This document shows, one piece after another, positions 54,836 to 63,836 of a DNA stretch of 64,000 nt. Below the pieces are notes generated by a model, which was not told the origin of the DNA, searched no databases, and saw nothing but the letters and a program-made list of their open reading frames with translations. The stretch is taken from NCBI RefSeq assembly GCF_001050375.1, contig NZ_KQ130482.1:636954-700953 (forward strand). Reading direction: 5' to 3'. How positions within the stretch are numbered: the stretch's first letter is position 1; each line of letters begins with the position of its first letter. Both the position numbers and the translations under genes were made by a program. The DNA is from Catenovulum maritimum (GTDB taxonomy: Bacteria; Pseudomonadota; Gammaproteobacteria; Enterobacterales; Alteromonadaceae).

Positions 54836-57184
54836 TTAATAAAAATAGATGTTATCTAGATATACAGCATCACTAGTTGTACCAAATAATTGGAGGCCTA
54901 GCTGAGTCAATTTTGCTGGGTCAAAGTTACCAGTGGAGTCAGTTAATGCTGAAAATGGTATGTCGACAGATACCCATTCACCCGTATTAAATGCAGGTAA
55001 AGTGTACAAGCCAGGCCCGTTTTCAGCCAAAATTTGGATTAGCACTTGGCTAATACCAGTAGTAGCAAACATGTCAAAGTGTAAATGGGTTGCTGTAGAA
55101 GCATCTAAACTCAGACTATTTTCTACGCCAAATTGGATTCCGGTAATACCACCTGATGTACCTTCAGGTATTATTTGAAACTTAGCTATTTTGTCGCCTG
55201 AGATATCTTCTTCACTAAAAGTTGGCGCGTTCCACCAGTTATCTGACCAATAAGATATGCCTTTATCAACTGTGAGCGCGTCGCTATATAGTACGATTGC
55301 CTCTGAATTAGAGTGAGTTGGCGTTGGCGAAATAACACTAGGTCCAGGGTTGAGTGGATTAACGCTGATTGTGACACTTGCGTCGTTACCAGCAATTGAT
55401 TGTGATTGTTTAATAATGCCATAGCCGCTAGAATCGACTTGTACTTGATGATCTCCTTCGGCAAGATTTAATAAAGCGATACCATTAGCATCGGTTGTTG
55501 CTGAGTCAGGCCCAGCTGAAACATTTGCGCCAGCAATTGGATTATTTGAACTGTCAGTAACAGTTACAGAAAGCTCGTAATTACTTGCTTCACCTTGAAA
55601 GTAGATGTTGTCTATGTACACAGATTGATTTGCAGCGCCCCATAATTGGATTCCAATCGCGGTTAAACTTGAAGGTGTTAATACACTTGGTCCATCACCA
55701 TCAACATCGACTAAGTCAGCATAAGGAATTGAATAGCTAACCCATTGCTCAGCAGTTGGGGTATCTAAAGTGTATTTAGCCGCACCATTTGAAGAAACAA
55801 GTTGTAATTCAACTTTAGAAATACCAGATTCAATATATAAATCAAAATTCCAATGCGTCTTAGAGGAAGCATCTAATGGACCTGCTTCGAAGCCATATTC
55901 CAACCCAGCAATACCTCCCTCAGTACCACCTGCTGTGATGGTGTATTTAGCCAGATTGTCGTCACCAATACTGATTTGTTCGTATACAGGTGCATTCCAC
56001 CAGTCAGCACGCCACACGCCAATAAAACTATCTTGAGTTAAGGCGTCACTAAATAAGACAATTGCATCAGCATCTGAATAAGATGGCGGAGTAGGTGCGC
56101 TCGTTGTTAGCTCATTTTCGGACACAGCGTCACTGGTCGTAAAATAGAGGTCAGACATGAGTACCTTGGTCCCCGAATCGCCTTTAAAGTTAAGGGCTAA
56201 CCAAGTGAAATCCGTAAACTTAGGCAGAGGGACTGTCATTTCTACCCATGAATTAGTTAAAACGTCACCACTGGAGATGTTATATTCGATCGCAGATTCG
56301 GGCTGAGAAGCACTTTGCACAAATACTTGAACTGATGTAAAGCTATCGGTTTTTAGCTTAAATTTGGCATGTGTGTAAGCAGATATGTCAAATGCTTGTT
56401 CAACATCATTGCCCCAAGCGACCACAGTTCCCCAAGCGCTACTTTTGTTAATTTCTAAACTTTTAGCATAATCAGTGTTTGTTGGTTGATCTGTGTATGC
56501 TGTTTCAGTACCCCAGGTATCTCCCCAATATTTAAAACTAAATGGACTGTCGTTTTGTGAATGAAATATATAGCCATTATCAATTGGCTCAGGGGTAACA
56601 ATGTCATCTACAACAATCACGCTTCTATAGATCACAGATTCGTTACCAGCAGCATCTGTCGCTTTATATGAAATCATGTAAGTGCCAGCTTGACTAGTAT
56701 CTAAATTTCCTTCGATAACGACAGTAAGCGGTCCATCTTGATTGTCAACTGCTGTTGCGCCTTCTTCTGAATAGATATCACCTGTTGTTAAATTAATTGT
56801 AGGAGAGCCGTTTAAACTTACAATTGGGGCAGTAACATCACTGGTACTATCTTCTACTATAACAGTTCTTGTTAAACTTGATTCGTTACCCGCTCTATCC
56901 TTTGCTATGTAATTTAAAACATAGCTACCAGGTGTGTTTGCATCTACTTCTCCACTCATCTCAACGCTGACAATGCCATCGTTTTCGTCTATTGCACTTG
57001 CGCCTTGTTCTACGTAGATTTCATTGGTGCTTATATAGATTAGATTAGAACCATTTAGATTGATGATTGGTGGGGTAGTGTCTTGGTTAGTTGATGGGTC
57101 ATCATTACTAAAGTCGATATCAGTACAGCCCGTCGCTGCAAGTATCAGCAATGATGCCATGGTTAATTTAAATTTAACTTCCAT
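54836..57184 (-). CDS. Surface glycan-binding lipoprotein with Ig-like and repeated CBM-like modules
   Basis: 782-aa lipoprotein (signal LILAATGC). Two DUF5011-type Ig-like repeats (about 35-193; each ends GNES and a VIV strand) are followed by a beta-sandwich module (200-355; FHSQNDSPFSFKYWGDTWG). A second and a third, clearly homologous modules follow (375-540 and 628-782; both AIVLFSDAL/AIVLYSDAL ... WWNAP ... YIDNIYF/YLDNIYF), separated by a carboxypeptidase-regulatory-like domain (541-615; NPIAGANVSAGPDSATTD). No catalytic motif is seen. Position just upstream of the TonB receptor on the same strand suggests it captures glycan for that receptor. An AGCGC-centred operator-like site is found 31 bp before its start. 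Confidence 0.82.
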   Translation of the reverse strand: MEVKFKLTMASLLILAATGCTDIDFSNDDPSTNQDTTPPIINLNGSNLIYISTNEIYVEQGASAIDENDGIVSVEMSGEVDANTPGSYVLNYIAKDRAGNESSLTRTVIVEDSTSDVTAPIVSLNGSPTINLTTGDIYSEEGATAVDNQDGPLTVVIEGNLDTSQAGTYMISYKATDAAGNESVIYRSVIVVDDIVTPEPIDNGYIFHSQNDSPFSFKYWGDTWGTETAYTDQPTNTDYAKSLEINKSSAWGTVVAWGNDVEQAFDISAYTHAKFKLKTDSFTSVQVFVQSASQPESAIEYNISSGDVLTNSWVEMTVPLPKFTDFTWLALNFKGDSGTKVLMSDLYFTTSDAVSENELTTSAPTPPSYSDADAIVLFSDALTQDSFIGVWRADWWNAPVYEQISIGDDNLAKYTITAGGTEGGIAGLEYGFEAGPLDASSKTHWNFDLYIESGISKVELQLVSSNGAAKYTLDTPTAEQWVSYSIPYADLVDVDGDGPSVLTPSSLTAIGIQLWGAANQSVYIDNIYFQGEASNYELSVTVTDSSNNPIAGANVSAGPDSATTDANGIALLNLAEGDHQVQVDSSGYGIIKQSQSIAGNDASVTISVNPLNPGPSVISPTPTHSNSEAIVLYSDALTVDKGISYWSDNWWNAPTFSEEDISGDKIAKFQIIPEGTSGGITGIQFGVENSLSLDASTATHLHFDMFATTGISQVLIQILAENGPGLYTLPAFNTGEWVSVDIPFSALTDSTGNFDPAKLTQLGLQLFGTTSDAVYLDNIYFY

Positions 57185-57663
57185 TATTTATCCTTTGGGT
57201 ACTCTAAGTTGTTATGTATGCGCTTACATTTAGTAAGTGTGGGTTATGATAATGTAAAAAAATTGTATTTAATTAACTTGGGCGGGGATTTGAACTTGCA
57301 GATAGTCCGCTTTATCGAATTTACTTTTAAACGGACTTTAGATGGTAAATTTTGAAGTAATACTTTATTGAATTCTTATTTCTGTATATCTGAAATAAAC
57401 TTAAATTGTAAAAACCAACTCAAATCAATGACATAATTTTCCACCAAAGATAATATCCCATTAAATATTACATATGATGTTTACATAGATTTAACTTTAA
57501 TGTAAGTTTAGCCACCTTTTTAGTTATGTTTATTAAATGATCCAACACAATTTATCAGTTGTTATAGCTAAACCAAGTTAAAAATGCAGTCTAAGCAGTT
57601 ACATGAGGTTATTTGGACTGTTGACGTAAATTTATGAAAGTATCAATAGTTTGAGGTATAAAA
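57185..57663. other. Divergent intergenic before the PEP-CTERM / GH82 genes
   Basis: 479 bp with no gene. It contains the TGTATGCGCTTACA site (57215-57228) by the glycan-binding lipoprotein start and is otherwise AT-rich; none of the ECF-type elements occurs here. Confidence 0.55.
57215..57228. promoter_or_regulatory. LacI-type operator-like site
   Basis: TGTATGCGCTTACA is a 14-bp near-palindrome (one mismatched pair) centred on GC, like the core of the 42-bp palindrome at 45627. No LacI-family regulator gene is in the window. Confidence 0.35.
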
Positions 57664-58308
57664 ATGAGACTCCCAGTCACCTGTAAAAAAGTTTTACAAT
57701 CAGTTGCTTTAGTCGCTGGTTTATCTGTTAGTGCAAATGTATCTGCTGGTTTGATTAATGCAGACTTTAGTGACGGTTTAAACGGGTGGGAGGCTGAATA
57801 TCATTACTATAATTACAATAGTGATGAAGAATTTTACTTCGAACCAATTGTAGATTTTAGCGATTTCACCGCTAACATATCGACTGAAACCAACAAAGCC
57901 ACACTGAACACATCTTTTGATGACGACAATGATTACTTTGGCGTTTATCTATTCCAAGATTTCTTAGTTGATGCTAATTCATTTCAATTATCACTTATGC
58001 ACGATATATCAGCAGATTATGCAAATATCGTCTTAGTTGATGAAAATGCAGACTTACTCCATGACTTTATCAACGACGGGCTAACTTTTGATATTAGCGG
58101 GTTTGCTGGCTCATTAGTTTCATTACAATTTGGCATCGAAGATGAAGACTTTGTATTAGAAGATACTTTATCAATTTCAAATATTTCAATTAGTCAATTA
58201 TCGACTCCTGTACCAGAACCGACTAGCTTCGCGATTTTTTCACTTGCACTGTTAGGTTTGAGATACCAAGTTAACCGTCGTCAACAAAAAACACGTTTAA
58301 ATCATTAA
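57664..58308 (+). CDS. PEP-CTERM anchored secreted protein
   Basis: 214 aa: signal peptide (VALVAGLSVSANVSA), an acidic beta-rich body with many Asp/Tyr (DFSDGLNGWEAEYHY, DDDNDYFGVYLFQDFLVD) that resembles a small CBM-like sandwich, and a C-terminal sorting signal VPEPTSFAIFSLALLGLRY followed by arginine-rich RRQQKTR. It is therefore an EpsH/exosortase substrate. The body's function is not recognised. It lies 19 bp before the GH82 gene on the same strand, so it is probably co-expressed with the carrageenase. Confidence 0.85.
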   Translation: MRLPVTCKKVLQSVALVAGLSVSANVSAGLINADFSDGLNGWEAEYHYYNYNSDEEFYFEPIVDFSDFTANISTETNKATLNTSFDDDNDYFGVYLFQDFLVDANSFQLSLMHDISADYANIVLVDENADLLHDFINDGLTFDISGFAGSLVSLQFGIEDEDFVLEDTLSISNISISQLSTPVPEPTSFAIFSLALLGLRYQVNRRQQKTRLNH

Positions 58309-58327
58309 AATAAACTGGAGAATAAAA

Positions 58328-61300
58328 ATGGTTAATTTTAGATTTAACCTGAATATTGTTAATAAAATTAAGCGTGATAATAAGTTATTTATTGCTGTTA
58401 TCAGTTTTATTGGCTTAATGTCTCAACTTTTGTTTCCTGCGTATGCAGTAGAAGCGGGCAGCTGGCAAGTAGTTCAGGGTGTAGAAATTGAGCAAAGTGA
58501 GCGCTACACTCAGCGACGTGTTGGTTATTACACCTTTAATACAATTGACTTAACAAATGAAGTTGAGCTTTCTAATCAATTAAGAATGGTTGTGACACAG
58601 AGTACTCACGAGGTACTTGAAGCTGACGGTTATACTGAAAACTCGAATCCATATTTTAATTTAGAATCTGCATCGGACATGACGAAAGTTTATTTTAAAT
58701 TAAAACGTGGGGCATTTTCTTACACTGCAGAGTTACAGCAATTTATTGTTGAGCCGCAAGCATTTTCATTCAGTTATGATTTCAATACTAATGAAATTCA
58801 AACAGAAAATAACAACTGGGAAGGTTGGGTATACCCAACTCTAAACCGTGGGGTTATGGCGTTTGAAGTTGAAGCCGGTGCTGATGGCAGTGCAGCCTAC
58901 TCATATCAAGATACCAGTACAAACGTAAATATTACACAAAATGGTATTCGTTTTAACAACCGCACCAACAAAGATAATGTAAACCCTTGGACGGATGCAT
59001 TAGCTAGTGCTCATGGCGAAACTTTAGAATCTGTTTCATTATGGGTCAAAGTTGAAAAAGCGACAGCGGGTAATGTTACTGTTCGTCATAATCTAGTTCC
59101 TTTCCCTGTGATTGATGATAGAAAAGGTCCAACAATCAATGCCGGTTTAGACCTTGGTCCAGAATACGAGATGGTGATCCCTGCAGCAGCAAATAATACT
59201 TGGGTACAAGTAGAATTTGTCGATACTAAAACCGGTTTAAAGCAATTCACCATTCCAGAAACTTGGGTACATCATGACGGTGTTTCTGCAATTCAGGTTT
59301 ACCCTCAATTCCTATTTGATGGCTTAGAAGTAGGCGATAAAGTCTATCTTGATAATTACGCGATTGGCTCTCCACTTGAAAATGCATGTTGCGAACTAGT
59401 CGAGGAAGAGGTCCCTGACAATGGCGGTAACACAGGTGAAAATTCGGGTGGTAATTCTGGGGGAAATACTGGTGGAGTTGAAGAGCCTGAATACAATCTA
59501 GGTGATTTACTGACTTTTAACTATAACTTTGACAGCAATGAAATTGCAGAAAATCAAGGCAGCCAAGGTTGGATTTACTCTATCGTAAATAGAGGTGAAA
59601 TGAGCTTTGAAGATTCTATAGGGCGTAGTGGTTCTGCATTATCTTATACGGATACAAGTGTAAATATTAACCCAGAGCAAAATGGTATATACCTACAAAA
59701 ATGGCGTGACAGTGAGTTTACGGCTCGATTTTCAAATCATGGTCACATCATTAAAAGTGTTAAGCTTTGGGTAAAAACTGAATTAGTTAGTGCAAAAGAT
59801 ATCGAAGTTATTCATTACTTATTGCCATATGGTTTGGTTAGTGGCAATAAAAGTGCTAATTACCCAGCTGCAATTCAAGCTGCACCTAAATTTGTAGGTA
59901 TTGTCCCGGCTGGTTCAACCGGTTGGGTTGAAATTACTTTAGAGCTGCAAGATCAAGAAACAAATGAATTCATTATTCCTTCAACTTGGTTTGGGTACAA
60001 TGGTGGCGATCTACAAGTTTATCCTGAGTTTAAATTTGGAAATACTGAAGTAGGCGATAAGGTTTATATCGATGATTATCAAGTTGAAACTGAAGTAGGT
60101 GAACCCTTAGGTATTCCGACTGACTTCACGCTTGAATATAACTTTAATGATGCAACCGCAGCTCAAAATGGTGGCTGGGGATTTGTTTTGTCTGATTTTG
60201 GAACTATCAATTTAGAAGACGGCTTAGGCTATCAAAATACCAATGCTATTTCTTATACTGATACTAATGCAGCAACTAACATAGATAACCAATCTATGTT
60301 ATGGCATAAATGGGGTAATACTAACCCTTGGAGTCAGGCGTTTGCAGGCGGGAAAATTGAAACCGAGATTCAATCAGTTAAGTTACGCGTTAAAGTTGAA
60401 AAAGCACAAGGTAATCTAGGTACTGAAGCTGTCACGATTAAGCATCATTTACTGCCTTGGAACGTTACATTAGATGGTGGGAAATTTGGTAAAGTAGAAG
60501 CAGCTAAAGCTATTTCACCTGACTACACAGCACAAATTAGTGCTGATAATTTTGGTCAGTGGACAGAAATTACTTTTGTCGATGCCAATACCAATTCTCA
60601 AACTTTCTCAATTCCTGAAACTTGGATTTTAACGGATGGTAATGACATAGTTGACGTCCTTCCTTCATTCTTCTTCGGTGGTTTAGAAGTTGGTGATAAA
60701 GTTATTATTGATGATTATGTATTATTAGGTGATAACGCACTGGCAAGAAGCGGCGTTATTGTTAGTGAAGAGCCAGAGCATGATTATGGTTTTCATGATG
60801 GTAGCGGGACTTACACTCATAACCCTCGTCCAACCCCTTTGCCTGTAATAGACAGTGATTTTTATACACCTCCGGTTCAATTTGGTGTTGAGAAAAATGC
60901 TGTAACTGACTTTGGCGTAAACAATACGGATACGGCCGATGATACTGCAAGCATGCAAATTGCTTTGGACCAAATTAGTGCGGAACAAAACGGTGGTAAG
61001 TTATTTATTCCTGCTGGCCACTACTACTTTAGAAGCTTACATTTACGCTCTAATGTTCATTTAGAAATTGATGAAGGTGCTGTATTCCATATGACTGCTG
61101 GTGGTGGATACAATGTCTGGATGTTCGAAATGGGTAACCAATCTAAAGCGGAAAACTTCAGTTTTGTTGGTTTAGGTAATGGTTTTACTATCGACTTACG
61201 AGATGCACCAAATATTAGAACTGCTGTGTTCAAAATGGGCGAAATTGAAAACTTTAAGTTCTCTAACTTTAAGATTGAAGATAGAAAATCAATTTTTGCT

Positions 61301-62212
61301 TCATTCCTAGTCGGTATTGTTGAACGTGATAATGATATTTTCTGGCCTGTGAAAGGGATTATCGAGAAAATAGACCAATCTAACTCTCTATTTGGTTATG
61401 GTTTAGTACAAATGTATGGTGCCGATAATATTTTATTCCGTGATTTACATAGTGAAGGTGGGATTACCCTCAGAATGGAAACTGATAACCTAACCATGAA
61501 AGAATATGGTAAAGGTGGTATTCGTAATATATTTGCTGAAGATATTCGTGGTACAGATTGCCTTTCACCTGTTATGTTTGGTCCTCATTTCCAAGAAAAT
61601 GGAGCTGTTCAAGTCGATGGCGTAGTTTCTAACGGTTGTGGTTTTGCCGTGAGAGTTGACGACGGTTTTGTTGAGTTATTTAGCCCAGCAGGTGAAACTC
61701 ATACTCGCCAAAGTTGGAAAGATGCAGTTGATGCTGAAATCGGTGCTGGATGTTCTGCACAACCATATGCACGTGGTGCAAATCAGTGGGCAGCCCGTAT
61801 TAATCCAATTAATGATTGTTTAGATATTGCACACCAAAAATATGGATTAAAACCTGGTTGGTTTGAAGAATCACATGTTTATAAGGTGACTGCAATCAAC
61901 GGCAATAATGCGCATTTAAAACAAAATCAATTAAACTATTTTAGTTTAACTAATCCTACTTGTGAAAATGTTTGTTTGCCGACGTCTGAGCAATGGGCTG
62001 GTACGGGTAATATTTACTTAGGTCCATCAATTGGCGGGGTATTTGATCACAATGAAGCAGGCGTTGATTATCACTTCAATATCAATATTTATAATTTGAA
62101 TATGGTTGATTTTTCAACCCCATCTCATGATGTTATCAATAGTGATACATCGTCTTCTAGAGTTTGCGATTATTATGGTATGCAAGCTTGTTCTGAAGAG
62201 CGTTGGAACTAA
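58328..62212 (+). CDS. GH82 iota-carrageenase with three N-terminal repeated CBM-like modules
   Basis: 1294-aa secreted enzyme, much longer than the about 490-aa Alteromonas CgiA. Signal peptide ends FPAYA near residue 40. A unique region (50-140) is followed by three homologous modules of about 200 aa (145-350, 397-588, 602-802), each with an F..N..NEI-like start, WGW/GW, SYTDT and an ending VGDKVYIDDY; a Gly/Asn/Ser linker sits after the first. The right-handed beta-helix catalytic domain is 845-1294 (FGVNNTDTADDTASMQIALD, FSFVGLGNGF, SEGGITLRMETDNLTMK). The catalytic pair E1051 and D1053 in RMETDN corresponds to E245/D247 of CgiA. HTRQSWK, YARG and CDYYGMQACSEERW are also shared. GH82 call is firm. 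Confidence 0.95.
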   Translation: MVNFRFNLNIVNKIKRDNKLFIAVISFIGLMSQLLFPAYAVEAGSWQVVQGVEIEQSERYTQRRVGYYTFNTIDLTNEVELSNQLRMVVTQSTHEVLEADGYTENSNPYFNLESASDMTKVYFKLKRGAFSYTAELQQFIVEPQAFSFSYDFNTNEIQTENNNWEGWVYPTLNRGVMAFEVEAGADGSAAYSYQDTSTNVNITQNGIRFNNRTNKDNVNPWTDALASAHGETLESVSLWVKVEKATAGNVTVRHNLVPFPVIDDRKGPTINAGLDLGPEYEMVIPAAANNTWVQVEFVDTKTGLKQFTIPETWVHHDGVSAIQVYPQFLFDGLEVGDKVYLDNYAIGSPLENACCELVEEEVPDNGGNTGENSGGNSGGNTGGVEEPEYNLGDLLTFNYNFDSNEIAENQGSQGWIYSIVNRGEMSFEDSIGRSGSALSYTDTSVNINPEQNGIYLQKWRDSEFTARFSNHGHIIKSVKLWVKTELVSAKDIEVIHYLLPYGLVSGNKSANYPAAIQAAPKFVGIVPAGSTGWVEITLELQDQETNEFIIPSTWFGYNGGDLQVYPEFKFGNTEVGDKVYIDDYQVETEVGEPLGIPTDFTLEYNFNDATAAQNGGWGFVLSDFGTINLEDGLGYQNTNAISYTDTNAATNIDNQSMLWHKWGNTNPWSQAFAGGKIETEIQSVKLRVKVEKAQGNLGTEAVTIKHHLLPWNVTLDGGKFGKVEAAKAISPDYTAQISADNFGQWTEITFVDANTNSQTFSIPETWILTDGNDIVDVLPSFFFGGLEVGDKVIIDDYVLLGDNALARSGVIVSEEPEHDYGFHDGSGTYTHNPRPTPLPVIDSDFYTPPVQFGVEKNAVTDFGVNNTDTADDTASMQIALDQISAEQNGGKLFIPAGHYYFRSLHLRSNVHLEIDEGAVFHMTAGGGYNVWMFEMGNQSKAENFSFVGLGNGFTIDLRDAPNIRTAVFKMGEIENFKFSNFKIEDRKSIFASFLVGIVERDNDIFWPVKGIIEKIDQSNSLFGYGLVQMYGADNILFRDLHSEGGITLRMETDNLTMKEYGKGGIRNIFAEDIRGTDCLSPVMFGPHFQENGAVQVDGVVSNGCGFAVRVDDGFVELFSPAGETHTRQSWKDAVDAEIGAGCSAQPYARGANQWAARINPINDCLDIAHQKYGLKPGWFEESHVYKVTAINGNNAHLKQNQLNYFSLTNPTCENVCLPTSEQWAGTGNIYLGPSIGGVFDHNEAGVDYHFNINIYNLNMVDFSTPSHDVINSDTSSSRVCDYYGMQACSEERWN

Positions 62213-62251
62213 ATTGAATTAAATTTAAACCTAGTTCAAATTGAGTTATTT

Positions 62252-62283
62252 AAAAGGCCAGTCAGTTAACGACTGGCCTTTTT
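62252..62283 (+). terminator. Rho-independent terminator of GH82
   Basis: AAAAGGCCAGTC (62252-62263), 7-nt loop, GACTGGCCTTTTT (62271-62283): a GC-rich stem followed by a T-run, 40 bp past the stop. Confidence 0.88.
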
Positions 62284-62444
62284 GTTTAAACTTTATTATC
62301 AATGGCTTAATGGAATTTTCTGATTTCTAATTCCGAGTCAAGGTTAAGTGTTTACGGTACTAGATCAAGTTTAGGTTTTAACTAAGGTTAAACGCTATAG
62401 CTAGTTTATACTACCAAGTTGTTATTTATTCAGCTGTTTTCTTT

Positions 62445-63836
62445 TCAAAACTTTATTTTGAAACATATTTGTTGGTTTTCTTGTTTATCAATCAATTCAA
62501 CGGTTAATTTAATATTAAGAATATCCGCACTGCGTTTAGCTATTGAAAGCCCTAACCCAGAGTGCCCATCTAGCTGTCTTGCTTTGTCTTGTTGCCAAAA
62601 ACGGTCAAACATAACGGATAAATCTGTCTGAGTTAAAGATGGCGCTAAGTTTGAAATAAGTAGAGAATTCTCATCTGTATTTAATTTTATTTCAAGATTG
62701 CTATTTACAGGCGCATGACAGATAGCGTTGCCAATTAAATTGGATAAAATCATTTGTAATAGACTAGGGTCTGAATCTATCTCATAGCTTTGTATATCAG
62801 CTAAATTAGAGGTTAGCTGTAATTGTTTATCTAAAATATTGTTATTTCTGAGGTCAATACATTTATTTAAATGTCTGATTATATCTATCGATTCAATATT
62901 TAATCTTGGCTGAGCTTCTAACCTCGATAACATTAATAAACTATCAACTAACTTTTGTAGTTGAATACTGGTTGATTCTATTTCAGAAAACTCTTCATTG
63001 ATATCGTCACTCGGCCACTTTTGGGCAACTTCAGCTGTGGTTCTAATCGCTGCTAGTGGTGTTCTAATCTCATGTGCTATATCACTACTGAAACGTCTTT
63101 CACGCTCAAAACTTGATTCAAGTCTAACCATTAATTCATTTAACCTGATAATAAGAGGTTTGATTTCTTCTGGGATGCTTGCTTGGCTGAACCTGTGTTG
63201 CAAATTATCGACATTGATGGTTGAGACAGAATGTGCTAGCTCAGCGATTGGTTTTAGCGTTCTTCTTAAAATCAAAACTAGCAAGCCAGTAAAGACAATG
63301 ATAGAAAGTGCACCACCTATTATTAATCGTCTTTTTAGTTTTTTTAATTTACGTTTAATAATCTTTGAATCCAAGCCAAGCACTAAGAGCTTTTTACTTG
63401 CACTGCGGCGTTCGCTTAAAAATACGGTTTGTAAAAAGAGTTTTACGTTGTCTGTTTTGTATTCGAAAATAGCAGGGGTGATTTTTGTCGGATCAATCTT
63501 CAGTTCTTGTTTTTGAAAATTTTCAGATTGAAATACAAGATTCGTCTTTCCATCAAACATCTTGTAGTACAGTGGCTGGTTTAGTCGGTTAGCTGAAAAC
63601 TCAGCTAATAGCTCCTCAATTTTTTCCAGCTGTGCATTATTGTCGCCAAAATTTCTTAAAACATGGGGTCTAAATAGACGCATTTTGACATGACCAGCGA
63701 TACTTTTAACCTGTTCTTTAAGGTCGTTTTGCATCGCGTTTTTTTCTGCTTGGTATAAGCTAAATGCAGCTAAGCAATATAAGGCTAAAAAACTAGGTAA
63801 AAGCCAAATTAATAATTTATTTCGTATACTGTTCAA
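62445..63836 (-). CDS. Sensor histidine kinase (QseC/TctE-like)
   Basis: 463 aa: N-terminal membrane segment, periplasmic region to about 165, second membrane segment (LIIGGALSIIVFTGLLVLIL), HAMP, then the H-box SSDIAHEIRTPLAAIRTTAE with H255 and an ATPase domain (LIGNAICHAP, DRFWQQDKARQ, HSGLGLSIAKR). It begins at a TTG at 63836 that overlaps the TGA of the response regulator gene upstream by two bases. The pair probably controls genes outside the window; no target site can be assigned. Confidence 0.9.
   Translation of the reverse strand: MNSIRNKLLIWLLPSFLALYCLAAFSLYQAEKNAMQNDLKEQVKSIAGHVKMRLFRPHVLRNFGDNNAQLEKIEELLAEFSANRLNQPLYYKMFDGKTNLVFQSENFQKQELKIDPTKITPAIFEYKTDNVKLFLQTVFLSERRSASKKLLVLGLDSKIIKRKLKKLKRRLIIGGALSIIVFTGLLVLILRRTLKPIAELAHSVSTINVDNLQHRFSQASIPEEIKPLIIRLNELMVRLESSFERERRFSSDIAHEIRTPLAAIRTTAEVAQKWPSDDINEEFSEIESTSIQLQKLVDSLLMLSRLEAQPRLNIESIDIIRHLNKCIDLRNNNILDKQLQLTSNLADIQSYEIDSDPSLLQMILSNLIGNAICHAPVNSNLEIKLNTDENSLLISNLAPSLTQTDLSVMFDRFWQQDKARQLDGHSGLGLSIAKRSADILNIKLTVELIDKQENQQICFKIKF

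Noticed and set aside
62998-63516. 172-codon plus-strand frame opposite the histidine kinase
   Set aside because: Antisense to the HAMP and H-box region of a clear kinase; a shadow frame.
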